Shown here: positions 23,338 to 36,900 of the stretch, one piece after another
Numbering within the stretch: position 1 is the first letter of the stretch
How the letters are laid out: each line of letters starts with the position of its first letter
Origin: Sphagnum compactum
Taxonomy: Eukaryota; Bryophyta; Sphagnopsida; Sphagnales
Length of the DNA: 64,000 nucleotides
NCBI GenBank assembly: GCA_965153455.1
Contig: OZ234496.1
Location: 16,608,304 to 16,672,303 of the forward strand
Reading direction: 5' to 3'
Position numbers and translations under genes: made by a program
Notes under the pieces: model-generated
Seen by the model: only the letters and a program-made list of their open reading frames with translations
What the model was told of the DNA's origin: nothing
The model's database searches: none

Positions 23338-23985
23338 GGAACACAATGGGAACACATTAGGAACATGGAAAGAAAAAGAAACCTCTCCTCCCCTCCTCCC
23401 CCAAACAGAAAAAAAACTGTACTCTTCAACAGTACACACAAAGCCTCCTCATTGGTTGCACAAAACTTTTATTTCCAAAATTGTTTGTTACCATTTTTGG
23501 CCTGGGCTAATGGCAGGGCCAGAAACTGTGGGACAGAGGGATCATCTTCACACTTATTCTGTTTCATATTAATTAGTTGGGGTGCCTCACAAGTCCAACT
23601 TTTTGTTTTTGCAATGAGCCAATTTGATTGGCCCATCGCAAAAAAAATTTAAATTATGGAGGCTCCCCCAAAATAGAAGATTCTATATAGGAATGCCCAC
23701 CTTCGGCCCACCTATATAGGTGAGAAGGGGCGGACTTTGGGCAAAACATATGGGATTAAAGCGAGGTGCTATCAAGAACACCCTTGGGGAACATATTGGG
23801 AACCCATTGAGAACTTGAAAGGAACATGTTGGGAACAAATGAAAAATATCCTCCCCCCTCCCCCCAAAACTTAAAAGGAAAAAAATTAAGGCACTTTGAG
23901 AGTGCATGCTGAGCCTTCCCATTGGCTGCATGAAATTTCTATTTCCAAAACTGTTCGTCACCCCTTTTGGCCTGGGCTAATACCC
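23338..23985 (+). repeat. Two diverged direct copies of a segment of about 180-210 bp
   Basis: Copy 1 (about 23338-23520) and copy 2 (about 23777-23985) share GGGAACACATT-type units, a run of C-rich CCTCCCCC, GCCT(C/T)C(C/T)CATTGG(T/C)TGCA, TTTATTTCCAAAA and TTTTTGGCCTGGGCTAAT. The intervening 250 bp is unrelated to either copy. Confidence 0.7.
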
Positions 23986-23994
23986 CCATTATAG

Positions 23995-24390
23995 ACTAGG
24001 GGTACTTATTGGACACCTCTGTAACTATGTTCAATTTTCCTTTTTTCCCAAATCCCACCTATTACCAAACAGAAGTATGTAGGGACGCCTCTATTCATTA
24101 GACTAAAAAAACAAGAAACAAACCTCACCCATACTATAGGAGGGACACATCTGGTTAACTATTTTTGCGTTTTATAAACCCAACCCAAACAAAGGTAAGG
24201 GACACCTCTGTTCATTTTTATAAGAAAAGAAAACCCCACCCATTACAAAACTGTAAGGGATTGTAGGGGTGACATTTTGTTCAATTGTTTTAAAAATTTG
24301 GACAAACCCCACTCGTTACCAAACCAGAGGTTGGAAAGCTCCTAACTATTGTGGACTGTTCCAAATGATTACCCATTACCGAACAGAAAG
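23995..24390 (+). repeat. Degenerate tandem array of about 60-80 bp
   Basis: Four to five copies of GGGACACCTCTGTTCA, then T/A-rich filler, then AACCCCACCCATTACCAAAC. Lengths vary through the poly-A/T filler. Non-coding. Confidence 0.65.
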
Positions 24391-24558
24391 AAGCAAATGA
24401 AACTCTTAACATATTTCAAGCCCCATGATTGTTGCCCGGCCATGGCCAGAACTGTCTTGGCGTTCACTCACCCGCCTCTGTTTGGTGATGGGCGTGCTTC
24501 CCCTTCAACTTTCTTTTGAACCCTAAAAAAAACCATTGCATCAATCCCCAGTGCCTAC

Positions 24559-24719
24559 AACACCATTTGGACTTGGGTCCTTTCTTTTTTCTTATCTTGT
24601 TCCCTTGTGCCTTCAACACCATTGTGACTTGGGTCCTTTCTTTTTTCTTCTCTTGTTCCCTTGTGCCTTCAACACCATTGTGACTTGGGTCCTTTCTTTT
24701 TGCTTCTCTTGTTCCCTTG
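24559..24719 (+). repeat. 56-bp tandem repeat, 2.9 copies
   Basis: Copies start at 24559, 24615 and 24671 and are nearly identical (AACACCATTGTGACTTGGGT, CCTTTCTTTTTTCTTCTCTT, GTTCCCTTGTGCCTTC). The high identity points to a recent expansion. Confidence 0.9.
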
Positions 24720-25284
24720 CCGGGTGATTTTCCTTTATTTATTTTTTATTTATTTATTTGCTTAACGTAAAAGTAATCTCAAGGATGTGTTTTTTTGTCC
24801 TTGTCTTCCATTTTTTTTAAAAAGAAAAGGGACTGGCATTAAAGCCAATAACAAGATGACCTAGTGTCTAAAAAACTCATGGCCAAGTTGCACTAGTCTT
24901 GTAATGGCGTCAGGAATTTAAGATTCACCAGCAGGCCCACCTTAGCCAGATGCAAAGATTCAGATTCATGAGCAGAAGCTTTAACCCATATTTGCAGTGC
25001 ACTTTAAATGGGTTTTCTTTTGGGTTGGGATAAGTGCTGGTCTGTCATTTTCGTATCCGGCACTTTGAAACCCCATCACTCTTCAGCGTCATGGGCTTCC
25101 CAGTCTTTTTTTATGTAGAACGGGCCCAACCAAAGTCCAGACCTGTTCCAAAGTCAAGAGATTCAGATTCAAGGCGACGCCAACCTAATTGGGTTGCCCC
25201 ACCTTCCGTCACCTACCTACTATCCCGGCCACAGTAACCCACCGCCCACGGGGACACCATGAAGGATGAATGGTAAGTGGCCAT

Positions 25285-25610
25285 CAAGCAGTTTTCTGTT
25301 GGGTTCCAGTTCCCTAGCTAACCATGGTGGTTAGCTCAGTTGCTATTTTTTTTCTACCTACCTACTAACAACCCACAAGCAGGTTGTTAGTAAGTAGGTA
25401 ATAAAACCAGCCCTTATTTGTATACCATCTGCTTACGTAGTAATTATCTATTTTCTTACCTATCTACCTATATATGAGACCTATTTCTTACAGAATTGGT
25501 TCCCAAGGCAAAACTAAATACTAACTCAGTTGAGGTTCATCCACAACTGAGTAAGAATGGGCATCCGATGGATGGTGTGCTGGTGGGTGCTGGTTCAATG
25601 TGGCCCTACT
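25285..25610 (+). repeat. Dispersed repeat family A, long copy 2
   Basis: Same order of segments as the copy at 3530-3870: CAGTTTTCTGTTGGGTTCC, TACC-rich middle, CCTACCTATCTACC-like stretch, TTGAGGTTCATCCACAACTG, GGTGTGCTGGTGGGTGCTGG, TGGCCCTACT. Differences are scattered substitutions and small indels. Confidence 0.8.
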
Positions 25611-25963
25611 TATCCCCCCAAAAGAAAAACAATGATTAGAAACAAATTTAGAAATGCCCTTCAAATTTAGAAGTGTCTTCATGGTGAAATGGAAAATAAC
25701 ATGGGAAATATGTTTACCGAATTATCTGAAAACTTGAAAATTGTTTTTGAGGTTCATCCACAACTGAGTAATAATGAGCATCCGATGGATGGTGTGCTGA
25801 TGGGTGCTGGTTCACTGTGGCCCTACTTATCCCCCCAAAAGAAAAACAATGATTAGAAACAAATTTAGAAATGCCCTTCAAATTTAGAAGTGTCTTCATG
25901 GTGAAATGGAAAATAACATTAGAAATATGTTTACCCAATTATCTGAAAACTTGAAAATTGTTC
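25532..25963 (+). repeat. Tandem duplication of 217 bp
   Basis: Unit 1 begins at 25532 and unit 2 at 25749, each opening with GAGGTTCATCCACAACTGAG and ending near GAAAACTTGAAAATTGTT. The units differ at only a few positions. The duplication took the right end of dispersed repeat A together with about 130 bp of flanking DNA, so it came after insertion of the repeat. Confidence 0.9.
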
Positions 25964-28900
25964 TTAGAAATGGCTCAGTCTAAGCTGCTTAGCAAATTTG
26001 GTATATAGCTGACAAGTTCATAATGTGTGGTAATTTATAAAAATAACCATTCCACATTTTATTTCATTTTTGGAAGCAAACAGAACTTTCACAAAAGGAA
26101 AAGGAACCCCATTCTACATTCAAAGTCCATAATGTCTCCTCATACATGAAATAATATACACCCATAGTGCCCTTGGCCAAAGTGTGAATTGGTTACCCAA
26201 CTAATTTTTCCTTTCAAAATCATTATTTATAATTTAATTAAATTTTCAATGACAAAAACTACTCAAAATTCAATATTTCCCACACCTTAGGTCTAAAAAT
26301 TTCCAAATCAACTTCATTAAATCCCACTCAATTCTCCATTTTCCTTGACAAAACTTCTTTTTCCCCTAATTGCCCAGTCGCCTGTGTCTGGTGATGAACC
26401 AGACACATCATGGTGCTGCCCAACACAAATTTTGTGTCTTATTATTCACACTTTGTTTGTTATGCAACTTCTATTTGTTATGCTACCTTTACGATTGGTG
26501 CATCATTGGTTCATTTCCCATAGATTACACTTGTTGCTCATCTTGCATTTGTGCAAGTTTTGATACATATTGATGTATAACCTGATCTAATTGTTTTCTA
26601 AGATGTATTGTAATTACTTTTGACATGTCTTGAAATCAGCAAGTTTTAAGAATTTTTTGCATTACTTTTGAACAAAAAATCAAATTAACTCAGCCTAATA
26701 TTCAAAAATTGTCTATAGAGAAAATGTTTGACTGTCTTCAAAAAAATTACACTAACCTTAACCTATTCTCTAATGCTTTCAAAATAAAACAAAAACAACA
26801 ACATTATTTTAAATGAACTTAAACTTGAAATTTCAGAAAAAAATCTAAAGGATGATACAAAACAAAGATTTGTAAATGTTATCGCTTATAATTTTGATCC
26901 ATTGTATTGTCACCAAATGTTAATGGGAATTTAGTTTATTCTCATTAGATTTTTTGAAAATATTTCTAATATCAAAAACATGTTCAATAAATCAGTAATA
27001 CGTATCATTCAATTTTATTTTTTCAGAATCTATGTGTGATTCAAAAACTCCAAATGAAGAATGCATTCAAGTTGCAAAATTACAAAACAAAAACAAAATA
27101 AAAATTCCCAATTCTCAATTACAAGTTTGAAAAGAAAAATAAAATTTTAATCTCTCTTTTCTCTTTCCTTTCTTCCCTATATACATGCTAATTTCAAAAT
27201 AAACAATCTGATTAAACCATTTAAACAACTAACCAATATAGACATAAACAATCCAAAATTTTCAAAACCTAACTACATGTTCTATCAACTAAGTTCTACT
27301 TTTTAAACTATATAAGCAACCCAAAGGAGGAGATTACAGCATATCAAAGTACCTTGGCAACTTCAACATTAATTAAAATATTTGTGAAAATATTAAAATT
27401 TTCCCCCAAAAACATTTTCAAAAACATTTTGTGAAATAAAATGGAAAACTTATGAGAATATTTTATAATATTTTTATTTTTGACATCTTCAAATTTAATT
27501 AATTATCCAATAGACATGTGTTTAAATTGCCTTTCCACTATCATATCTAGTTTGGGAATGTCCAAAGAGTGATTAATCTATTTGGTGATGGGCCAATCAA
27601 AGATGTGCATCACAGAAAAAAAAAACTTTTGAACTTTGAGCGTCCCTCGAACTAATTAATATAAGTCACAACATATCATAATACCTTTTCAGGTTTGGAA
27701 CTCGAGTGTTGAACAATTATTCTATTTTCAAAATCCATTTTCACAATAAAAAAGAATAATTTATGAAATTTCAGCAATAATATATAAGTAGCTTCTTTGG
27801 CAAGTTCCTTTGACTCTAAAGCTCTAACATAATGAAATGCTTTACAACATTTTTGATTGTTTCCGTTTGCAAAAATGGGGAGATGTAATGTTCCAACAAA
27901 TTATAGGATAGAAAAATGTTGTCAATTATTACATACATGATATGCAATGGTGGATTGGCTAGTGGGATTTCACCTTTTTTTTCCCTCTCCCTTGTAATTT
28001 CTTTGCATTGTGGCATTTCAAACAAATAATTTTATTACAGTATTGCCATATAGATCATTCATATGTGCATGTTTTGTGGCATCCATCCCAATAGCTTTTT
28101 GTGCATCATCCTACACTAGATGACCAAACCATGTGGCACATGGAAATTTCAAAGAACATTTGACAAGAATTTGGTTAGAACCACATATATATAATGGAAG
28201 GGTGCACAAACCTTAATGTTTACATATATAATTTCAACCTTGCAACCTCCTTCTTATATTAACAAATAAGGTTTTAGCACATTCCTTGTGTTGCTTAGTG
28301 TTGTTGTAAAGTTGACATATAGAACATTATTGAATTAATAATTACTTGTAAGTTAATTCAATAATATTATAAATATCCCAAAGGTCGTAAATTGAAAATA
28401 ATAGTATTATAGGATTCTTCTAATGTTCAAGTTTCCAATTATGTAGAGATGCATCAATGAACAAATAGATTAAAGTTCATTGGTTGGTTCTTTTGGAGCC
28501 TTTGAAAGACAATGAAAAGTGGATGAAGTTTAGTGAGGTGCACACCATTGTGCAACATAAAGCAATCTTATAATGCAATGTTGATCTTGAGGATTTTGTG
28601 TTTGATTTTGCCTCGTTAAGTAAGATCCTTATTAAGCTTAGATCATGATATCTCTATTGTGTTTGATAAAACATCTAGGTGTAATGTTTAGTAGATTTGG
28701 TTGGGTGGCTAGTGAAATAAGTTGTAAGTATGAAAAGTTGAACCCTTGTGTTGCACAAAAATAAACCAAGTCTTTAATGACCACACCAATGTTGAGCAAT
28801 TTTTTGAATTTGGACCAAAATATTCTTAATCTTCAACTGGTTATATATGCATATAACTTGCGAGGGTCAATTTTTGAAAAATTTATCATTAGAGGACCAC

Positions 28901-30359
28901 TTTATGTATATTTGATGTTAGGAGGGGTCAATCTTTGTGATTTCAAAGTACCCTTTCATTTCAAAAGCTATTCTTTTGTTGCCTAATTATAAACGATGTT
29001 AATATATACTCTTGTTTATTTATAAAAATGGTCATACTTTCGTTGATTTGTAAATGACAAAAAATATTTCACCATAATTATAAATGCCTTGTTTATTTGT
29101 ATCTAGGTTTCTTTTAAGGTTTAATTTTTTTTCTATAAAATTTTATAATTTTACCTCTAAAATAATTTTAAATGTTGTATCATGAACATGCATCCTTGTG
29201 CAAAACTATAAGTGAACTCCATGTGATTGTACCAAATACCTTTAATAAAAAGGTATTTTTTGTGTGTCTTGAAATAATGGATTGTTTTGTTATCTTTTAA
29301 ATGTTTTTCATAATGAATAACAGGCACCTTATTTACAATTGAATAAATTATCAATTTTTTAATATAAAATTGCACTATATATTGTTTTGCAGATCATTTG
29401 GAATAAAATGGAAGTGACCTCCCCAAGAAAATTATCCTTAATTCCACCCTAGCAAGTCCCATAATCCTTATAACCACCCCTTAATCCAACTCAAAGAAAT
29501 GAGGTTTTGTCATACTGGAGCTCAAGCCTCCACTCTACATCCTTAAACAACCAAAATTCTTTGATTACAATTTAGTTCATTAAGATTTTGGAAAAGGTTT
29601 AAGGTCTTTTCGAGTTTTTCAAATTTGATCATGATGGAGGAAAAAAACTAGTGCAAGTGACAAGCACATCATCACATTTGTTTTCTTGAATTTCTTCATG
29701 AATGCGATTTCAAAACATTGTCATGGAGGATTATCTATGCCATCAATTCCCTTAAATATTCCTTTACTCAAATATGACAAGTGCATAAGAATTCAACCTA
29801 GACAAAGGTGAGACTTTTTAGTGAGCAAAGTTGTGTTAGTGCTTATGTGTCTTGTAGCTTGTGTTTTGTCTTTTTTCCTATCACTAATTTCAAGGTGTTC
29901 TATGTAATAATTGTAAGTCTTCTTCTTATTTACTTGTTATTGGCACCTTATTTGTGCTATTACCAATTTCAAACCTAGCTAGTTTCATGCCTTATCATTG
30001 TTAATTGGGCTAGCCTTCTTTGCCTTATTGTTTTTCTCTTTCTTCACCTTCTCGTGTATTCGAACAAATCATGGTTTTTCAAGATGTCCATCTTGACTAC
30101 CCTATTTGTGTTGATTAAGAATTTATTCAATTTGAGTAGAGGCCTTTGGTTGTTAAAATGACATGTTTCTTTTGATTGGTTCAATTGATTAAAATGATCT
30201 TTTTGATTATTGTTTAATGTGACATTTAATTAACTATGACAAAAAAATGAACACCTTTTAGTAAAACAAGACACACACGAGTGTAATAAAATGAAACATT
30301 TAGTCATAAAAAACACATAATCATAAAATTTGCAAAGAAATATTACATAAATATTTGTA

Positions 30360-30560
30360 TGTTGTGGATCTAGGTAGGAAGTTATGATAAGGTAGGTAGG
30401 TAGATAGTTAAGTAAATAATTAATTAATATTATTATGGGCATTAATTATACTTAAAATAAATAAATTATAGGTTAAGTAGGGCAGGATAGAATAACTAAC
30501 AAGTTAAGTAAGATAGGTAGGATATATAGGTTGAAAGTACATAATTGATTATTTATTATT
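30360..30560 (+). repeat. GTAG/TTAAG tetranucleotide-rich tract
   Basis: Imperfect runs of GTAG, GATA, TTAA and TAAG units (GATAAGGTAGGTAGGTAGAT and similar), with a weaker continuation at 30760-30900. Simple-sequence DNA, no coding. Confidence 0.6.
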
Positions 30561-30934
30561 ATTTAATTATACTTTTAAAATAATAATAAATTAACATTAT
30601 AAAATCCCATAAATAATTTTGTCTAAGTAACATAGGTAGCTTATGTTATTATATCTAATATACATTTAAAGTAATGTACATAAACTAGTTATATGATAAT
30701 GTACCTAGTATATGTACTCATTGCTTATGCATATGTTAACATAACATGTATAAGTACTAGTTATATTGGCTTAGCCTAGGTAGTTGCCTCTGTTAATATA
30801 GGTATCGTAGGTCAATAATATAGGTATAGGGTATTATAGGTTGGTATAGGTTGATGCCCATCTAGGTTAAACTACTTTACTTATTTACCTATGTTCATTA
30901 TAATATGTTTACAGATGAATTCTCCTTATGAAGG

Positions 30935-31000
30935 TGGTGGTGTAATGGTCATTGAATTAACTCAATGTGAAGGTGAAGAGTTTGAATCCTCACACTTGCA
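30935..31000 (+). ncRNA. tRNA-like Pol III promoter remnant (possible SINE head)
   Basis: TGGTGTAATGGTCATTGAA resembles an A box, and 33 bp further GAGTTTGAATCCTC matches a B box/T-loop. The spacing fits a tRNA-derived SINE head or a tRNA pseudogene. No convincing acceptor stem or CCA end, so not a working tRNA. Confidence 0.35.
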
Positions 31001-34000
31001 ATTTAGGTGATTACATTGATGGCTTAATTTGCCTAACTAGCCTACGCCCTAGGGTACATAATTAACCAAAGTAACTAGGAAAATATTATTGCATTAATTA
31101 TTAAGGGGTGTACGTAGGTAGGTAAATATATTATTATTATATTATTATTATTTTGAATAATAATTTAAAAATTACATAATTTTGTGCTAATTATTCTCAT
31201 TCAATGAGTTTTAAAAACCGAATTTAATTAAACATGTTGAAATTCAAATAGAGTTGATTATAAAAAGGCAAATACTTTGCATTGGAAAAATTTCCTTGCA
31301 AAGAAGCTTTCTAGTGTGTATTATAAATTATAAATAATTGACTAGAGATGTTTTAATAACCAACAAAGTATAACCATGTCAAGTTAATAAAATCATTGTA
31401 CAAAAGATCATTTTGGTAAGACTCTTACTAATTCTAATACATCATCAATTAGAAATTATGTTTCCAGTCATTGTTGTATTAATAGTTTTACACAATGTAA
31501 AACAATAATCCTAAATGTCCTTTTCCCATGCTGAAAGTGTACACAATGTTCCTCACATTTAGTTATATCTTTAGCACTCTCATTCAATTCAATTCAAGTA
31601 GATTTAACACATGATATTCCATTGGAAATCAATGTCATAAAAAAATCTCCACCATGTGCATAAAACCAAATTCCTTATTCAAGTGAAGGTAATGTTATAG
31701 ATTTTCTTCAAAGATTCTACGATATTTTATAGAACAATAGTAGCCCAATTAATCAAAACACCTCACTTTGTTTAGTAAATGTGTACCACATTATAAAGTT
31801 TCTTGAAATAATAAGTTGTTTGATGCTTGAATAAAAAAACTTGCATTAACACCATGATATTCAATGGATCTATTTTGAAAGTGCTTTCACACAAAGCCCC
31901 CCTTTTCATTGTATGTTTCTTCACCACATTTTGCAATCCATTGTTCTCAACTTTTCAACAAGCACACATTTCTTGATTTTGATATGTGGTAGTTGCAAGG
32001 TTCTTGCAATGATGTTTTTGGTGATCATGATGATCTTTTAATGAACTTGCTTATACATTGTAATTTGTATGTGTTTGAGAATGATAATGATTACATTGTT
32101 GATGAAATCATAAACACTATAGGGTCAAAATTTTCCCTTGTATACTCCCTCAAATTATGAATTCCAAGCACAAATAATAAGTGTTAGAATAAAAATAAGG
32201 TTTTGATTATTAGCCTTTCAACTCAAGCATGTAAAATAAATAAATAGTGGAGGTTCATAAGAGATAAATAAACTTTAACCTTCAAGCAGATAATGAACTC
32301 TGAGAGCTTATGGGACAATGAACTTCATAAGGTGTTTTGCAATAGTGGAAAGGATATAGTTCTAAAACAAAGCTTAGAATTAAAGGATAGAACTTTAAAA
32401 CAAAACCTTAAAATTAAAAGGCCAGTGGGAATTTTTTGATTGGGAGGTGAATCAAATTGCCAGTTAATTAAGGGTTTAAGATTCTATGCAAGAATTTGAT
32501 TTTAAAACTTGTCACAATAAAAATCAAAACCCTCAAATGGAAACCTTAATGCAATAATTAATGTTGTTGTTTAGTGTTCAATGGAATTTCATAACATAAA
32601 AAAAACCCTAACCCTTAACTACATTATGAACTATGAACTTGTAAAAGGCTCCTTGAGATTTAAAGTAAATGGTGTAGGATCAAGAATTGGAAAAGAAACA
32701 CGAAGGTTAAACAAAAGTTTCAAAGAAAAGTTTGAACATCCTTGCAATAAAACAACTTCATGAAAACTATCACCTTAAGAAAGGTGATTCGAAATTCATA
32801 AGACACACGAACATTGGCCACGAAGGAGAAAATTTACTTGAGTAGTGCAAAAATCAATTCAATGTTTCAAAGATGTTGAGAGAAGAACGTATTGAAGCCA
32901 AATCATGCACTCTCAATAGTTTTTCAATTCCAGTTTTGATTATTTCATTGCAAAAATCAATTAAAATTGCAATAGTATTGAAAGGAAAACACAAAATCAC
33001 AACTAACAATTATAAGTGGCTATTGAATGTAGATAAAGCTTAAAGGAATCTATCTTAAGTTTTGAAAACTCTAACAAAAAGCAAAAAGGGTCAGGTTGCC
33101 AAAAGCCAGAGCAAAAAAACAACCAAGGTGAAAAACAATCTTAAATTTACAATTTTAGATTTGGGGCAAAAGCATTGGTACCGAGGAAAATAATTTGGTA
33201 TCCAAGAAGTATTGTGTTTTGATGGTGAACAAATATTATTGCATTCCTTACTTAGACAACTTCTTCATTGAAACCTTATAACTCATGAAATTTTTTTCTT
33301 TCTCCCACATTCTATTGAAGATTTCTCTTGTGTACTTCCACATTTAATATTTACAAAAACACATAACACAATTGAAACATTTTTTTGTAAGGGAATCACT
33401 TTTGTGAAAAGAAGCAAACAAATTGGGGAAAGTGTTGCAAGCAACTTAAAAAAGATTTACATGTTCATGGAAAATGATGCAAGGTTAGAAGAAGTGAATA
33501 AGAAAGCTTCAACATCAAAAGAGAATATGAAAGATGTCCAAAATTAGTAGCACTTTTGTTATTGAATGAGATGGACAAAGTTTTGCGATGGGTTTTCATT
33601 TTCCACCAAGGGCATTTAGTGGATGGTCAAGTTTTTAGTACCAATCATTTTTTAAATGTGTGTGCTTAAATATCAATCTTGAAAAATGGTAACTTTGTTT
33701 AGGGTAACCATAAATTTCGCCTTAACAAAATTTGTTGATGTTGATTAGGATAGGATGAAGATCAAATTTGTTTATTGTCATTAGTAATAATAAGCATAAT
33801 GTTGTTTGACCTAAATGATATTAAACTTTATAAGGTTTAAACTAGTGTGGACATGATATTGAAAAACGACCTAGGTATGGGTTACCAATAACCTACATGT
33901 CGGTCTATTTACATGAGATACCTAGTACAAAATTTGCCTAGCTAAGTACTAAGATTTATGATACCCTTGAATACCCAAATGGTAGGGTATCATTTTTAAA

Positions 34001-34700
34001 AAAATCAATACCCTACCTAGACCCGTATGTGCACCTTTATCATCCAACTAGGTTGGTTTTTTAATCTTACTTTTCATCTTAAATTATTCGTGTTCATCCT
34101 TTTTCATCCAATTTTTTCATCCACGAAGTTGCAAAACCCTATTTTGCATTAAGGTCTTGAATATGGATTCTTTAGGTGAAAATTTTCATAACCAAATTGT
34201 TGTAGAATCCTTTTGATATTACATCCTAGATCCTATTACATCCATGACCACATGAACATGTTCTATTTGTAATTTTTGTTTGCGATCAATAACAAATTAT
34301 CAATCAGTTTTGGAATTCACTATATCTTTCCCACAAAGTTAGAAGCAAATGGCAAAGATGGAAACATTCAACTTGAACAAGGACTTGTAGCAATATTATG
34401 ATGATGTTGTTGACTTAGGAAAATTGAGGTTTTAGGGTTAATGTTTGGTCAATTTCAACACCAAGTGGACTAGCATTATATGCTTCTAAAAACATTGAAA
34501 CCGTAAGCAACTTGGATGTGAAAGTAGAAATTGCACGGGAGGATTAAAAGTTCAAATGACCTTGAATTAATAGGCATGGGTACATCACCACTTTTTTTTT
34601 TCCTAGCATTTTTTTATGGTGAATGATGGTAATAAGCATGATCATGTTATCTTTCAAACCATGTGTTGTGTTGTTTGCCATTTTGTTTTTCATATTTGCA

Positions 34701-35329
34701 GTTTTAGCAGTTCCACCAAGAAATAGAAAGGTATGATTTCACACAACTAACATGGGACTATTTTTATGAATAAACATATTTTGATTAAACATCTAGCTAC
34801 TTGGCATAGGTGGAAGACTCCCAATTTAACTCTTGTTGCAATTATTGCTGGTTATGGGGCTATTATAGATCATTTTGGGTCAACAAATCCTTACAAGAAA
34901 GATGATGCACAACAATTGAAAGGACTTGTTATTTGTTGCAAAAGCCTACATGCCCATTTGGAAAATTTAATGGCTAAAATGTTTGTCCATGCATCAAAAT
35001 CCTCGAGTTGTCTTTCCAAATTAGAAGTAGATGGTTCAATCTACCATCCTTTCATTGGTTTCCAAAACCATGGAACAATATGTGATTTTAGCTTAATTTT
35101 TTTATATTTACAATGTAACAGCTTTTGACTTGTTGGTGTTTAGCTCTAAAAATGATGCCTTTTGCCTTTGCAATTAACTTTATAAACTCATAATGGATAC
35201 CTTGCCATGTGATAGTAGAACTTTTTGAAGTCAGTGACATAATTGAAGTTGCAATGGTAATGTAAGTCAGGGATCTCCTATTTTTTTACAATTTGTTAGA
35301 ATAACTAATAATTGCCCACATGAAGGATG
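34701..35329. other. AT-rich DNA upstream of the hAT relic
   Basis: Contains a 120-codon open stretch on the plus strand (34766-35128) with no domain I recognise. It may belong to the same decayed transposon as 35330-36900, but the link cannot be shown by eye. Confidence 0.3.
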
Positions 35330-36900
35330 AAGGTGGCAATTTTTCTACCCTTGAACAAGTTTTTATTTCCATGATTAGTTGTAAATTTGCATTTTCAATT
35401 CCTTAGTAAGGTTCATGTTTTAGCCATGCTTTTAACAAAACATTCCAATTTGCTTACAATGATACTAATGTTTTGTGTTGGTTTTTGTGAGGTCAGTTTG
35501 AAGGCAACACAATCTACGCTGTAAAAAAAATTCACATGGATTAATTTAAGTTTGGTAAAGGACACAATGAATGGCAAAAGGCATGTGTTGATGTTGGGAT
35601 TTCCCATTGAAAGTCAAAAACACCCATGAAGACCAAGTTTGCTAGTAAGGTGATTATATTCCAACAAACCATGGAATATCAAGATGCCATAAATTTGTGT
35701 CATGGGAGGTGGGAAATTCAAAAATTACAAGTTCATGTGCCGAATGTATACCTAGGCAGTTTATGAAATGGTTGTTGAAACCATCTTTCATGTTATGGAA
35801 TAATGCATCCTCAATCAAACTCGAGGATACTAGATGTTTTTTGATGTTTTAATTTATGCTACAGTTTCAATAAATGTGTTTCTATAGAATGAAATGGAGA
35901 AATTTGATGTTACCTCTTTCAATTTTGTGAAGGGGGATGTTGAGATTACATACAATGTTGCCAAGGCCCACAACATGCTTGTGTTAATGTTGGACCCATG
36001 GTTCAAATCCTTGGATGTTCTAAAAACATTTGTTAGAAGGGCCAAAGTTATATAAATGGTGGCAAATATGACAACAAGAGTTTGATGCCATCATCAAAAA
36101 TTTAGCATGTGATGAATTAATAATGAAAATCATGTGAAGTTTGTGCATTCATAGGTTCATACATTTGACACACAAATATCATGCATTGAAAACACGTTTG
36201 ACACACAGATAAATGTGTGGACGGATGAAGTACAAACCTATGAATGAATGAATGTTACACGGATTTCACATCTTCCAATAAATCCATATGTCAAATGTGT
36301 TTTCAATGCACAATATCAGTGCATGAAATGTACGAATTATGAATGAACTAATGTTACATGATTTCCATTTCTAAATTGTGAGATGTTAAGTTTGTGAAGT
36401 TGTTAATGGCTGCTTTTCAATTTTTTAATCTTGACATTGATGGTGGTATTGAACTAACAATAATTAATGATGGAAACAATTTCATTTTTGGGGCAATGAC
36501 ATCAAATGAAGTTATTTTGCAAAGGTTGGTGAAGAGTGAATTGTTTTTATTATGCCATCTATTAGTGAAGCTAAAAGACATTGTATTGTTTTTAGTTGGT
36601 GGAAGACCATAAAGCCCAATTCCCCAAGATTTCTTTTGATGCTTGACTTGTTTTCGGAAGTTTTGGGTCCCAAATCAAAATTGGGATAAACTTTAATGTT
36701 GTTGGAGTGTTGACAAGCCTATGATGTTGTAGCTAGGAGTTGATAACTTGAACAAGCTTGTAATAATAATGAATTATTGGTTAGTTTATGGACAAACATA
36801 TTTCCCACGAGAAAGGGAGTTCATTATTGAATTCTTGGTAAAAGAGATGAATATCATTGAGGAGAATGACACAATGTGGGATGTAGTTGGCTATTTTAAT
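35330..36900 (+). pseudogene. hAT-family transposase relic
   Basis: Plus-strand fragments in shifting frames resemble the C-terminal half of plant hAT transposases. About 35880-36054 gives a stretch with FNFVKGDVEITYN and then HNMLVLMLDPWFKSLDVLK, the typical 'LDPRyK' neighbourhood. About 36390-36610 gives KLLMAAFQFFNLD and VKSELFLLCHLLVKLKD. About 36640-36770 gives out-of-frame pieces resembling the hAT dimerisation region (VGVLTSL, VDNLNKLVIIMNYW). Stops and frameshifts are frequent, so it is dead. A hairpin element at 36123-36371 interrupts it. Assignment rests on spacing and short motifs only. Confidence 0.45.
36123..36371. mobile_element. MITE-like long imperfect hairpin nested in the hAT relic
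   Basis: The left arm (36123-36202) is largely the reverse complement of the right arm (36289-36371). The best segment pairs TGCATTGAAAACACGTTTGACA with TGTCAAATGTGTTTTCAATGCA at one mismatch. The loop is about 85 bp. There is no coding sequence. Size and structure fit a foldback MITE inserted in the older transposase relic. Confidence 0.7.

Larger units (their letters stand above)
25964..34700. other. AT-rich gene-free region
   Basis: Nearly nine kilobases with frequent stops in all frames, many homopolymer A/T runs and no recognisable protein domains. Contains the GTAG/TAGG tetranucleotide tracts near 30360-30560 and 30760-30900 and a tRNA-like motif at 30935-31000. The region around 28440-28800 may be decayed transposon sequence, but I cannot assign it. 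Confidence 0.6.

Noticed and set aside
29157-34700. Several 60-75 codon open frames in the AT-rich region
   Set aside because: Composition is dominated by Ile, Phe, Lys, Asn and Tyr as expected from AT-rich DNA; no motifs and no phase-matched neighbours.
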